Shown here piece after piece: positions 1-6,013 of a stretch of 6,223 nucleotides of DNA. The stretch covers positions 1 through 6,223 of the forward strand of contig DCNF01000063.1 of NCBI GenBank assembly GCA_002322035.1, in the 5' to 3' direction. How positions within the stretch are numbered: position 1 is the first letter of the stretch; each line of letters begins with the position of its first letter. The translations under genes and the position numbers were made by a program. Origin of the DNA: Geobacter sp. UBA1603. GTDB taxonomy: Bacteria > Desulfobacterota > Desulfuromonadia > Geobacterales > Pseudopelobacteraceae. The notes beneath the pieces are model-generated. The model saw nothing but the letters and a program-made list of their open reading frames with translations, had not been told where the DNA came from and made no database searches.

Positions 1-3
1 ACA

Positions 4-942
4 ATGCCCCCCAAACAATTACGAATAGGAACCCGTGCCAGCCAGCTGGCGCTCTGGCAGGCCAACTGGGTAAAATCCGAACTGGAGAAGAAGTATCCCG
101 GCATGGAGGTGACCCTCACCAAGATCAAAACCATGGGGGACAAAATCCTCGACGTGCCGCTGGCCCAGGTGGGCGGCAAGGGGCTGTTCGTCAAAGAGAT
201 CGAGGAGGCTATGCTGCGGGGCGAGATCGACATTGCCGTGCACAGCATGAAGGATGTGCCGACCGAGTTCCCGGAAGGGCTCGGACTGCACTGCATCACC
301 GAGCGGGAAGACCCCCGAGATGCTGTCATCTCCCGCAAGGTAACGTTCGCGGATCTGCCCCGGGGGGCGAAGATCGGTACCAGCGCCCTGCGCCGCCAGG
401 CCCAGCTTTTGAAGGTGCGCCCGGATTTGCAGATGGTCATTATCCGCGGTAATGTGGAGACCCGCATCCGAAAGCTGACCGAGGAGAACCTGGACGCCGT
501 GATCCTGGCGGCGGCCGGCCTGAAGCGCCTCGGGTTCACCGAGCATGTGGCCGAATACCTGGACACCGACCTTTCCATCCCGGCCATCGGCCAGGGAGCC
601 CTGGGAATCGAGTGCCGCTTGGCCGACCCGGTTATTACCGAGACGATCGCATTTTTCAACCATCCGGAGACCGCCTGGGCAGTGCGGGCCGAGCGGGCAC
701 TGCTCAAACGCTGCGAGGGGGGATGCCAGGTGCCGATCGCAGCACACGGCACGGTCAGCGGCGATACGCTGCGGCTGGTCGGTTTCATCGCCGCCGTCGA
801 TGGCAGCCGATCGGTGCGGGGCGAGATCTCCGGGCCGGTAGCCGAATGTGAACAGCTCGGCATCAGGCTGGCCGAGCAGCTTCTGGCCGAAGGCGGCAAG
901 TGTATTCTGGAAGAGGTGTACCAGCGTGAGATCGGACATTAG
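4..942 (+). CDS. hemC: Hydroxymethylbilane synthase (porphobilinogen deaminase)
   Basis: This cytoplasmic enzyme joins four porphobilinogen molecules into linear hydroxymethylbilane, the substrate of the HemD domain encoded next. The 312-residue length is normal for the family. Visible signatures are RIGTRASQLALWQA (7-20), the HSMKD block (80-84) with catalytic Asp84, and the substrate/cofactor-binding arginines R11, R130, R131, R148 and R154. IPAIGQGALGIECR lies at 192-205. EGGCQVPI (238-245) holds Cys241, which anchors the dipyrromethane cofactor. All key residues are present, so the enzyme should be active. The ATG at 4 gives the usual family N-terminus. Its ribosome binding site lies outside the window and the frame is open to position 1, so an upstream start cannot be formally excluded. 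The 3' end overlaps cobA-hemD by 17 bases, indicating translational coupling in a tetrapyrrole operon whose earlier genes are off the left edge. Confidence 0.97.
   Translation: MPPKQLRIGTRASQLALWQANWVKSELEKKYPGMEVTLTKIKTMGDKILDVPLAQVGGKGLFVKEIEEAMLRGEIDIAVHSMKDVPTEFPEGLGLHCITEREDPRDAVISRKVTFADLPRGAKIGTSALRRQAQLLKVRPDLQMVIIRGNVETRIRKLTEENLDAVILAAAGLKRLGFTEHVAEYLDTDLSIPAIGQGALGIECRLADPVITETIAFFNHPETAWAVRAERALLKRCEGGCQVPIAAHGTVSGDTLRLVGFIAAVDGSRSVRGEISGPVAECEQLGIRLAEQLLAEGGKCILEEVYQREIGH
909..916 (+). promoter_or_regulatory. Ribosome binding site supporting the GTG start of cobA-hemD
   Basis: GGAAGAGG ends 9 bases before the GTG at 926. It lies inside the hemC coding sequence and is a moderately good Shine-Dalgarno sequence. 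Together with the position of the first SUMT motif it favours 926 over the in-frame ATG at 848. Translation reaching the end of hemC would pass over it, which fits coupling of the two genes. Confidence 0.6.
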
Positions 943-2461
943 GGGCATCGTTTATCTTGTCGGCGCCGGCCCGGGCGATCCGTCGCTGATCACCCTGCGC
1001 GGGGTGGAATGCCTCAAAAAGGCCGGGGTGGTGGTCTATGACTACCTGGCCAACGAGCAGCTGCTGGGCCATGCCCCGGAAACGGCCGAGCGGATCTACG
1101 CCGGAAAGATCGGTGGCCGGCACAACCAGGAACAGGCCGAGATCAACCGGCTGCTGGTGGCAAAAGCGTTGGAAGGAAAGACCGTCGTCCGGCTCAAGGG
1201 GGGTGACCCGTTTGTGTTTGGCCGGGGTGGGGAGGAGTGCGAGGCGCTGGCAGAGGCCGGTATTCCCTTCGAGGTGGTGCCGGGTGTCACGGCCGCGGTC
1301 GGTGCGGCGGCCTACGCCGGCATCCCGCTCACTCACCGGGATTTTACCGCCTCGGTGGCCTTTGTCACCGGCCAGGAGGGGAAGGACAAGGACGAATCGG
1401 CCATCGACTGGGATAAACTTTCCCTCGGCGGCGGAACGGTCGTGTTCTACATGGGCGTGACAACCCTGCGCCGCAATATGCAGCGGATGATCGAGCACGG
1501 CAGACCGCCGGAAACCCCCGCAGCGCTGGTTCGCTGGGCTACGACGACCGGCCAGCAGGTACTGTGCGGTACCATTGCCGATATTGCTGATATGGCAGAA
1601 ATGGCCGGATTCAAGCCACCGGCGGTGACCATTGTCGGCGAGGTTGTCTCGCTGCGTGAACGTCTGCGCTGGTTTGACAACCGGCCGTTTTCGGGGCGTA
1701 AAATAATCGTTACCCGCGCCGCAGAGCAGGCGGGTGAGTTCTCGTCGATGCTTGGTGAGTTGGGGGCCATGGTCTATGAGTGCCCAACTATCAGGCTGGT
1801 CGAGCCATCCAGCTGGCATGAGCTTGACGATTCGATCCGTCGGCTTTCGGAGTATGACTGGCTGATCCTGACCTCGGGCAACGCGGTCCGTTTTTTCTTT
1901 CAGCGCCTCGAATCGCACGGGCTTGATGCACGGGCGCTGGCTGACTGCAAGGTCTGCGCTGTCGGACCGAAGACCGCCGATGCGGTCAGGCAGTTTGGAA
2001 TCCGCCCCGACATGATTCCGGCCGACTACAAGGCGGAAGGGGTTGTGGCCGAGTTCGGGCGGATTGATCCGAGAGGGTCCTCGGTGCTGTTCCCCCGGGC
2101 CGACCGGGCCCGCGATCTGATCCCGATCGAATTGCTGAAAATGGGGGCCATGGTCGATTCGCCGGTCGCCTACCGCAACGTTCTGCCGGAGCGCCTCTGT
2201 CCCGAAGCCATGTTTGCCCTGGAGAAGCGTTGCATCGACCTGATTACCTTCACATCCTCTTCGACGGCCCAGAATCTGGCGCAGATGCTTGGCGCCGATC
2301 TCTTGGCCGATATGCTGAAAGGGGTTGCTGTTGCCTCAATCGGACCGATCACTTCAAAAACCTGCCGCGACCTTGGTCTGAAGGTCGATATCGAGGCATC
2401 TCCCCATACCCTGCCTGCCCTCGTGGCTGCCATAGAAACCCATTTTCTGCAAATAAAATAA
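926..2461 (+). CDS. cobA-hemD: Fused uroporphyrinogen-III C-methyltransferase / uroporphyrinogen-III synthase
   Basis: This 511-residue bifunctional enzyme carries two consecutive activities. The C-terminal HemD domain (about 257-505) cyclises hydroxymethylbilane to uroporphyrinogen III. The N-terminal SUMT/CobA domain (about 6-248) methylates it twice with S-adenosylmethionine to precorrin-2, the entry to siroheme, cobalamin and heme d1. SUMT signatures are VGAGPGDPSLITLRG (12-26), RLKGGDPFVFGRGGEE (89-104), VPGVTAA (118-124), PLTHRD (134-139) and the YMGV block (175-178). HemD signatures are KIIVTRA (259-265), LILTSGNAVRFF (313-324), FPRAD (389-393), ITFTSSSTAQN (440-450) and ASIGPITSKT (470-479). 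The GTG at 926 is chosen because homology begins within a few residues of it (IVYLVGAG). An upstream ATG at 848 would add 26 residues encoded out of frame inside hemC with no family resemblance. No precorrin-2 dehydrogenase/ferrochelatase domain is attached, so that step must be encoded elsewhere. Confidence 0.95.
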   Translation: MRSDIRGIVYLVGAGPGDPSLITLRGVECLKKAGVVVYDYLANEQLLGHAPETAERIYAGKIGGRHNQEQAEINRLLVAKALEGKTVVRLKGGDPFVFGRGGEECEALAEAGIPFEVVPGVTAAVGAAAYAGIPLTHRDFTASVAFVTGQEGKDKDESAIDWDKLSLGGGTVVFYMGVTTLRRNMQRMIEHGRPPETPAALVRWATTTGQQVLCGTIADIADMAEMAGFKPPAVTIVGEVVSLRERLRWFDNRPFSGRKIIVTRAAEQAGEFSSMLGELGAMVYECPTIRLVEPSSWHELDDSIRRLSEYDWLILTSGNAVRFFFQRLESHGLDARALADCKVCAVGPKTADAVRQFGIRPDMIPADYKAEGVVAEFGRIDPRGSSVLFPRADRARDLIPIELLKMGAMVDSPVAYRNVLPERLCPEAMFALEKRCIDLITFTSSSTAQNLAQMLGADLLADMLKGVAVASIGPITSKTCRDLGLKVDIEASPHTLPALVAAIETHFLQIK

Positions 2462-2481
2462 ACAAGACCTATTTTATCCTC

Positions 2482-2510
2482 TTGACAGGGGTGTGGATGG
2501 GTGGTAAAAA
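2482..2510 (+). promoter_or_regulatory. Sigma-70-type promoter of the peroxiredoxin gene
   Basis: A perfect -35 hexamer TTGACA (2482-2487) is followed after exactly 17 bases by TAAAAA (2505-2510), which matches four of six -10 positions. The predicted transcript would start near 2517 and give a leader of about 40 bases. The sequence just upstream (2451-2478) is strongly AT-rich in an otherwise GC-rich window. It contains the inverted repeat ATAAAATA (2453-2460) / TATTTTAT (2470-2477), and could act as an UP-like element. The hairpin has no G-C pairs, so it is not a convincing terminator for cobA-hemD. Read-through from the heme genes into the peroxiredoxin therefore remains possible. Confidence 0.7.
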
Positions 2511-2540
2511 TTTTCCATTCAATCCGTTCACTTTTCTGCC

Positions 2541-2547
2541 AAAGGAG
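2541..2547 (+). promoter_or_regulatory. Ribosome binding site of the peroxiredoxin gene
   Basis: AAAGGAG lies 8 bases before the ATG at 2556. It is a strong Shine-Dalgarno sequence and fixes this start against other frames that run through the gap. It suggests high expression. Confidence 0.85.
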
Positions 2548-2555
2548 AAAAACAC

Positions 2556-3155
2556 ATGTGCACCAATCTTGTTACCAAGGAAGCCCCTGATTTTACCGCC
2601 GACGCTGTTTTTGCCGATAATACCATTGCCCAGCTGAAGCTGTCCGATTATCGCGGCAAATATGTTGTACTCTTTTTCTACCCGCTCGACTTCACCTTTG
2701 TCTGTCCGTCAGAGATTCTGGCCTTCAACAAGAAGCTTGATGAGTTCAAAAAGCGCAATGCTGAAGTTATCGGCATTTCGGTCGACTCAAAATTCACCCA
2801 CCTTGCCTGGAAAAATACCAAGGTTGAAGACGGTGGCATCGGCCAGATCCAGTATCCTCTGGTTTCTGACCTGAAAAAAGAGATCGCCGCCAAATACGGC
2901 GTCCTTTTCGAAGCGGCCGGAGTTGCATTCCGCGGCCTGTTCCTGATCGACACCAAGGGCAATGTCAGGCATGCCCTGATTAACGATCTGCCGCTTGGCC
3001 GCAATGTGGATGAAGCGCTGCGCATGGTTGATGCGCTCCAGTTTGTGGAAACCCATGGCGACCAGGTCTGCCCGGCCAACTGGAGAGAAGGCGATGAGGC
3101 CATGAAGCCGACCCAGGCAGGTGTTGCCGACTATCTGGCAAAGCATGCCAAGTGA
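2556..3155 (+). CDS. Typical 2-Cys peroxiredoxin (AhpC/Prx1 family)
   Basis: This cytoplasmic thiol peroxidase reduces hydrogen peroxide, organic peroxides or peroxynitrite. The peroxidatic motif [11 protein letters not shown] (43-53) holds Cys50, with Pro43 and Thr47 of the PxxxTxxC active site. Arg126 in FRGLFLID completes the catalytic group. The resolving cysteine is Cys172 in the VCPANW block (171-176). Oxidised dimers would form Cys50-Cys172 disulfides between subunits, recycled by a thioredoxin or an AhpF-like reductase; no reductase gene is adjacent. At 199 residues it matches the longer Prx1/tryparedoxin-peroxidase type rather than the shorter enterobacterial AhpC. It has GGIG at 93-96 and a C-terminal extension with Tyr193-Leu194. 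An extra cysteine, Cys2, follows the initiator Met. The gene has its own promoter, a strong ribosome binding site and a terminator, so it is probably monocistronic. The choice between the names ahpC and prx is left open. Confidence 0.95.
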   Translation: MCTNLVTKEAPDFTADAVFADNTIAQLKLSDYRGKYVVLFFYPLDFTFVCPSEILAFNKKLDEFKKRNAEVIGISVDSKFTHLAWKNTKVEDGGIGQIQYPLVSDLKKEIAAKYGVLFEAAGVAFRGLFLIDTKGNVRHALINDLPLGRNVDEALRMVDALQFVETHGDQVCPANWREGDEAMKPTQAGVADYLAKHAK

Positions 3156-3184
3156 AATCCCGGCGCGATAGTGCAGCCGAACTG

Positions 3185-3214
3185 AAAGGCGCGGATTGAT
3201 TCCGCGCCTTTTTT
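3185..3214 (+). terminator. Intrinsic terminator after the peroxiredoxin gene
   Basis: An 8-bp GC-rich stem GGCGCGGA (3188-3195) / TCCGCGCC (3201-3208) encloses the 5-base loop TTGAT and is followed by six T residues (3209-3214). Three A residues (3185-3187) can extend the stem against the first T residues. It lies 30 bases after the peroxiredoxin stop and ends 16 bases before the polymerase ATG, so most peroxiredoxin transcription should not reach the polymerase gene. Confidence 0.9.
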
Positions 3215-3223
3215 ATGTACACT
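3196..3223 (+). promoter_or_regulatory. Candidate promoter of the polymerase gene, overlapping the terminator
   Basis: TTGATT (3196-3201, in the loop and descending arm of the terminator) and TACACT (3218-3223) are 16 bases apart, and each matches four of six consensus positions. The predicted start of transcription, about 7 bases downstream, falls at or next to the ATG at 3231. This would give a leaderless or nearly leaderless transcript. It is an inference from weak hexamers; its support is that the terminator leaves little other room for a promoter and that no Shine-Dalgarno sequence is present. Confidence 0.35.
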
Positions 3224-3230
3224 CAAAGCC

Positions 3231-5471
3231 ATGGATACCGATCTGTTCGAAAATAATCCGCTCCTGTTCGGGCATGACCGCCGCACCGGCATCGTTGCGG
3301 TTGAGCCGGCCGGCCATTTCGTGCGGCTTTACTATCGCAGCGGGACGGGGCTTCTGTTTCATGACGAGCCATTCCGGCCATTCATCCTGGTCAGTGACCC
3401 GGCGCTTCTGGCAGGGTGCCGGGCGGCCTGCGCCGTACGGCGTCTGAACGGTGAAGAGTTCTTCCGCTATCAGCTGACATTTGACTCCTGGGGTGACTGC
3501 ATCATCGCCCGTGACTTTCTTGCCGGCCGCAGCTCAATTCCCCATGGCGCTGCCGATGCTCCCTATCTTTTTCTGTCGGATCTTTCCCACCAGTATCTGC
3601 TCTCAACCGGTATGACCCTCTTCAAAGGGCTCCGGTTCGAACAATTGCGCTGCCTGGCCCTTGATATCGAGACTGACTGTGCTGATGGGTATCAGTTCTC
3701 CAACCCGGAACGGCCGGCAGATCGGATTGTTTCGATCGCACTGATTGATTCCGCTGGCCAGGAATATGTCCTGCGGGGCGACCGGATGGACGAGCCGCAG
3801 ATGCTGCTGGAGTTGAACCGGCTCATCCAACACCTCGATCCTGATGTCATTACCGGGCACAACATATTTCGCTTCGACCTGGAATATATCGGCATCAGGG
3901 CCCGTTATCACGGAATCCGGCTCAATTGGGGGCGCAACGGGTCCGAACCCCATATCAGCCGGGGCTCACGCTGGCACCTGGCCGAAAAAACGATCGAATA
4001 CCCACGCTGGGACGTCTATGGCCGGCAGATCATCGACACATACTTTCTGGTGCAACTCTTCGATGTCAGTCAGCGAAACCTGGAGAGCCATGGCCTGAAG
4101 GCGGTGGCCCGACACTTCGGCCTGGCCGCCGATCAGCGGACATATCTGGAAGGCAGCAGCATTGCCGAGGCATTCCGCGGCAATCCGGATGACCTGGTTC
4201 GCTATAACCTCGATGATGCCCGGGAGACCATGGGGTTGTACCGCCTGCTGGCATACCCCTGGTTTCTGCAGGCCCGAATTTTCCCCTACTCTTTCCAGAA
4301 CTGCCCGCTGCGCGGCAATGCAACCCGGATCAACTCGCTCTTTATGCGCGAATATCTTCACCGGGGCCATGCGATACCGGCCCGCACCGTCGAAACGTCC
4401 CCCTTCGAAGGGGGCTATACCGAGGTGGCGCCGGAGGGGGTCTATGGCCCGGTTGTGCACTGCGATGTCGCCTCGCTGTATCCGTCCCTGATGCTGACCT
4501 ACCGCCTTAAGCCCCGCAAGGATGTTCTGGGGCTGTTTTTGCCGATGCTGGCCGAACTGCGGCGTTTCAGGCTCGAAGCAAAACAGCAGGCCCGCGCTGA
4601 AGCCGACAGGGAAAGCCGGCACTATTTCGATGCGCTTCAACAGGTATTCAAGGTTCTGATCAACTCATTTTTCGGCTATCTCGGGGCGGCGCTGCATAAC
4701 TTTTCAGATCCCGAAGCCGCAGCTGAAGTAACCAGGCTCGGCCGGGTCACCATTCGTGAGATGATCGGTATTCTGCGCCGCGAAGGGGCGCAGATCATCG
4801 AGGTCGACACGGACGGAGTTTATTTCCGCCCGCCGGATGAGTGCCACAACGAGGATGATGAGCGTCGTCTGGTGGCAACGGTGTCGGCCGGATTTCCGGA
4901 AGGGATTGAAGTCGAGATGGACGGCCGCTATCGCTCAATGTTTGCCTACAAGGCAAAGAATTACGCCCTGCTCGAGTATGACGGCCGTATTATCATCAGG
5001 GGGAGCGGGCTGAAATCACGGGGAATGGAGCGCTATCTGCGGGAGTTTACCCGTGACGCGATTGAGCTGGTGCTGGCAGGTCGTGCCGAGGGCATCGAAG
5101 AACTGTACAGCCGCTATGTGAAAAAGCTTCAGAATAAACAACTCGATTGCAGCTGGGTTGCCCGAACGGAAACACTGAACGAAAATCCGTCCGTCTACCG
5201 CGAAAAGGTTCGCGGCGGTAAGCGTCATCCGTCGGCGGCCTTTGAAATAGCCTGCAGCTCTGACCGGCACTACCGGGCCGGTGACCAGATAAGCTATTAT
5301 GTCTGCGGATCGGCCCGGGATGCGGTTGCCTATGAAAACTGCCGGCCGTTAAGCGCATTTGATCCGGCCCATCCGGATATCAATGTGGCCTATTATGTTG
5401 AGAAGCTCCGGCACCTGAAGAAGCGTTTCGAGCCCTGCCTTCCGCCGCAACCGACCCTGTTTGAGCTGTGA
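3231..5471 (+). CDS. polB: Family B DNA polymerase (Pol II-like) with 3'-5' exonuclease
   Basis: This 746-residue DNA-dependent DNA polymerase has its proofreading domain intact. Exo I is LALDIET (142-148, Asp145 and Glu147), Exo II is GHNIFRFD (209-216, Asp216) and Exo III is YNLDD (325-329, Asp329). The linker motif GGY lies at 394-396. Motif A is CDVASLYPS (411-419, metal ligand Asp412, steric-gate Tyr417), motif B is KVLINSFFG (474-482) and motif C is VDTDGVYF (525-532, Asp526 and Asp528). A KAKNY element (574-578) follows. The protein ends in QPTLFEL, a beta-clamp-binding-type peptide. By analogy with E. coli Pol II the likely role is repair synthesis or translesion bypass rather than bulk replication. 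Motif A to C spacing is somewhat shorter than in E. coli Pol II. The ATG at 3231 is the only plausible start: the in-frame region upstream holds no start codon before a stop at 3183. It lacks a clear ribosome binding site. Confidence 0.93.
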   Translation: MDTDLFENNPLLFGHDRRTGIVAVEPAGHFVRLYYRSGTGLLFHDEPFRPFILVSDPALLAGCRAACAVRRLNGEEFFRYQLTFDSWGDCIIARDFLAGRSSIPHGAADAPYLFLSDLSHQYLLSTGMTLFKGLRFEQLRCLALDIETDCADGYQFSNPERPADRIVSIALIDSAGQEYVLRGDRMDEPQMLLELNRLIQHLDPDVITGHNIFRFDLEYIGIRARYHGIRLNWGRNGSEPHISRGSRWHLAEKTIEYPRWDVYGRQIIDTYFLVQLFDVSQRNLESHGLKAVARHFGLAADQRTYLEGSSIAEAFRGNPDDLVRYNLDDARETMGLYRLLAYPWFLQARIFPYSFQNCPLRGNATRINSLFMREYLHRGHAIPARTVETSPFEGGYTEVAPEGVYGPVVHCDVASLYPSLMLTYRLKPRKDVLGLFLPMLAELRRFRLEAKQQARAEADRESRHYFDALQQVFKVLINSFFGYLGAALHNFSDPEAAAEVTRLGRVTIREMIGILRREGAQIIEVDTDGVYFRPPDECHNEDDERRLVATVSAGFPEGIEVEMDGRYRSMFAYKAKNYALLEYDGRIIIRGSGLKSRGMERYLREFTRDAIELVLAGRAEGIEELYSRYVKKLQNKQLDCSWVARTETLNENPSVYREKVRGGKRHPSAAFEIACSSDRHYRAGDQISYYVCGSARDAVAYENCRPLSAFDPAHPDINVAYYVEKLRHLKKRFEPCLPPQPTLFEL

Positions 5472-5475
5472 CCGC

Positions 5476-5504
5476 TTGCGCACCCCGAATCTTTGTGATA
5501 TGAG
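5476..5504 (+). promoter_or_regulatory. Possible promoter of the TIGR04073-type gene
   Basis: A weak -35, TTGCGC (5476-5481), lies 17 bases before TATGAG (5499-5504), which matches four of six -10 positions and is preceded by the extended -10 element TGA (5496-5498). The predicted start near 5511 would give a leader of about 30 bases containing the ribosome binding site. Co-transcription with the polymerase, whose stop is only 70 bases upstream with no terminator between, is an equally good reading. Confidence 0.3.
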
Positions 5505-5530
5505 ACTCAAAACGAGGTACACTCAAGAAA

Positions 5531-5536
5531 AAGGAG
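5531..5536 (+). promoter_or_regulatory. Ribosome binding site of the TIGR04073-type gene
   Basis: AAGGAG, preceded by a run of A residues, lies 5 bases before the ATG at 5542. It decides the start against an upstream TTG at 5461. That start would overlap the polymerase gene and would place 27 non-hydrophobic residues in front of a well-formed signal peptide. Confidence 0.8.
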
Positions 5537-5541
5537 CTGCC

Positions 5542-5934
5542 ATGAAGAAACCGATTCTGCTTCCTGCCGTGCTGCTGGCTGTTATGCTGGTGCTGCCGTA
5601 TGCGGCCCGTGCCGAGCAACAGCCCGAAATGATCGCCGAAAAAATGGCGGTTAAGTTCAGCCGCGGTGTGGCAAACACCTTTACCAGTATTGTCGAGATC
5701 CCGAAACAGACGATTCTGACCGGCCGCGACATGGGTGGGATCGGCTACGTTATCGGCCCCCTGAAGGGTATCGGCATGACACTCTACCGCGGTATAATCG
5801 GTGTCACGGAGGCCGTTTTCTTCATGGTCCCCCAGCCCGGCTACTATGATCCGATGATCGATCCTGAATTTGTCTGGCAGGGATGGGAGCCGAAGCGCGA
5901 TACGACCCAGATATCTCAAGAACCGGCGAAATAA
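5542..5934 (+). CDS. Small exported protein, exosortase-associated TIGR04073-type
   Basis: This 130-residue protein has a clear Sec signal peptide: Lys2-Lys3, a hydrophobic core at about 5-19 and an ARA signal peptidase I site (22-24), giving a mature protein from Glu25. The mature part resembles, from memory, the family called exosortase system-associated protein TIGR04073. Shared features are the opening KFSRGVANTFTSIVEIPKQ (38-56), a glycine-rich centre with GPLKGIG (72-78), TLYRGIIGVTEAVFF (80-94) and a proline-rich end VPQPGYYDP (96-104) leading to DPEFVW (107-112). The biochemical function of this family is not known. Members tend to occur in genomes with exosortase/PEP-CTERM systems, but no exosortase or PEP-CTERM protein is visible here. 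The glycine-rich 61-78 stretch and hydrophobic 84-97 stretch could contact a membrane, but I would not call a transmembrane helix. The location is probably periplasmic or envelope-associated. The family assignment needs a profile search. Confidence 0.8.
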   Translation: MKKPILLPAVLLAVMLVLPYAARAEQQPEMIAEKMAVKFSRGVANTFTSIVEIPKQTILTGRDMGGIGYVIGPLKGIGMTLYRGIIGVTEAVFFMVPQPGYYDPMIDPEFVWQGWEPKRDTTQISQEPAK

Positions 5935-5961
5935 CACAGCCTCATCCCGTGAGCGCATAAA

Positions 5962-5994
5962 AAAACCCCGGCCGTTTGAAACGGCCGGGGTTTT
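5962..5994. terminator. Bidirectional intrinsic terminator between convergent genes
   Basis: A perfect 16-base inverted repeat around a single central G: AAAACCCCGGCCGTTT (5962-5977) and AAACGGCCGGGGTTTT (5979-5994). The folded loop is probably a few bases wider than the single G. It has a T tract on each strand (TTTT on plus; the A run at 5959-5965 reads as T on minus), so it can stop transcription of the small exported protein gene from the left and of hcp from the right. The whole gap between the two stop codons is only 79 bases. Confidence 0.93.
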
Positions 5995-6013
5995 CTCGTC
6001 TACAGGGAGATGG

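Noticed and set aside
19..948. Long open frame on the minus strand opposite hemC (309 codons)
   Set aside because: It mirrors the codon structure of the highly conserved hemC gene, has no recognisable family features, and is a common by-product of GC-rich coding DNA.
863..1918. Long open frame on the minus strand opposite cobA-hemD (351 codons)
   Set aside because: The opposite strand encodes clear SUMT and HemD motifs; this translation shows no domain, signal or ribosome binding site of its own.
2453..2477. ATAAAATA / TATTTTAT hairpin as a terminator of cobA-hemD
   Set aside because: The stem is only A-T pairs and has no following T tract, so it is too weak; it is better read as AT-rich promoter-upstream sequence.
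2230..2637. Plus-strand frame spanning the end of cobA-hemD, the promoter gap and the start of the peroxiredoxin gene
   Set aside because: It runs out of frame through two real genes and over a promoter and ribosome binding site, and its sequence is proline- and phenylalanine-rich without family resemblance.
3966..4640. Minus-strand open frame inside the polymerase gene (224 codons)
   Set aside because: It lies opposite the exonuclease-to-motif A region of an intact polymerase; low-complexity composition and no recognisable motif.
3231..5471. Polymerase as part of a phage, plasmid or defence island
   Set aside because: No integrase, packaging, helicase or nuclease partners are present; base composition matches the neighbours, and the clamp-type C-terminus fits a chromosomal repair enzyme.
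5380..5958. Minus-strand open frame of 192 codons opposite the polymerase end and the exported protein gene
   Set aside because: The plus strand there has a clear signal peptide gene with a strong ribosome binding site; the minus-strand translation is unlike any family I know and runs almost to the bidirectional terminator.
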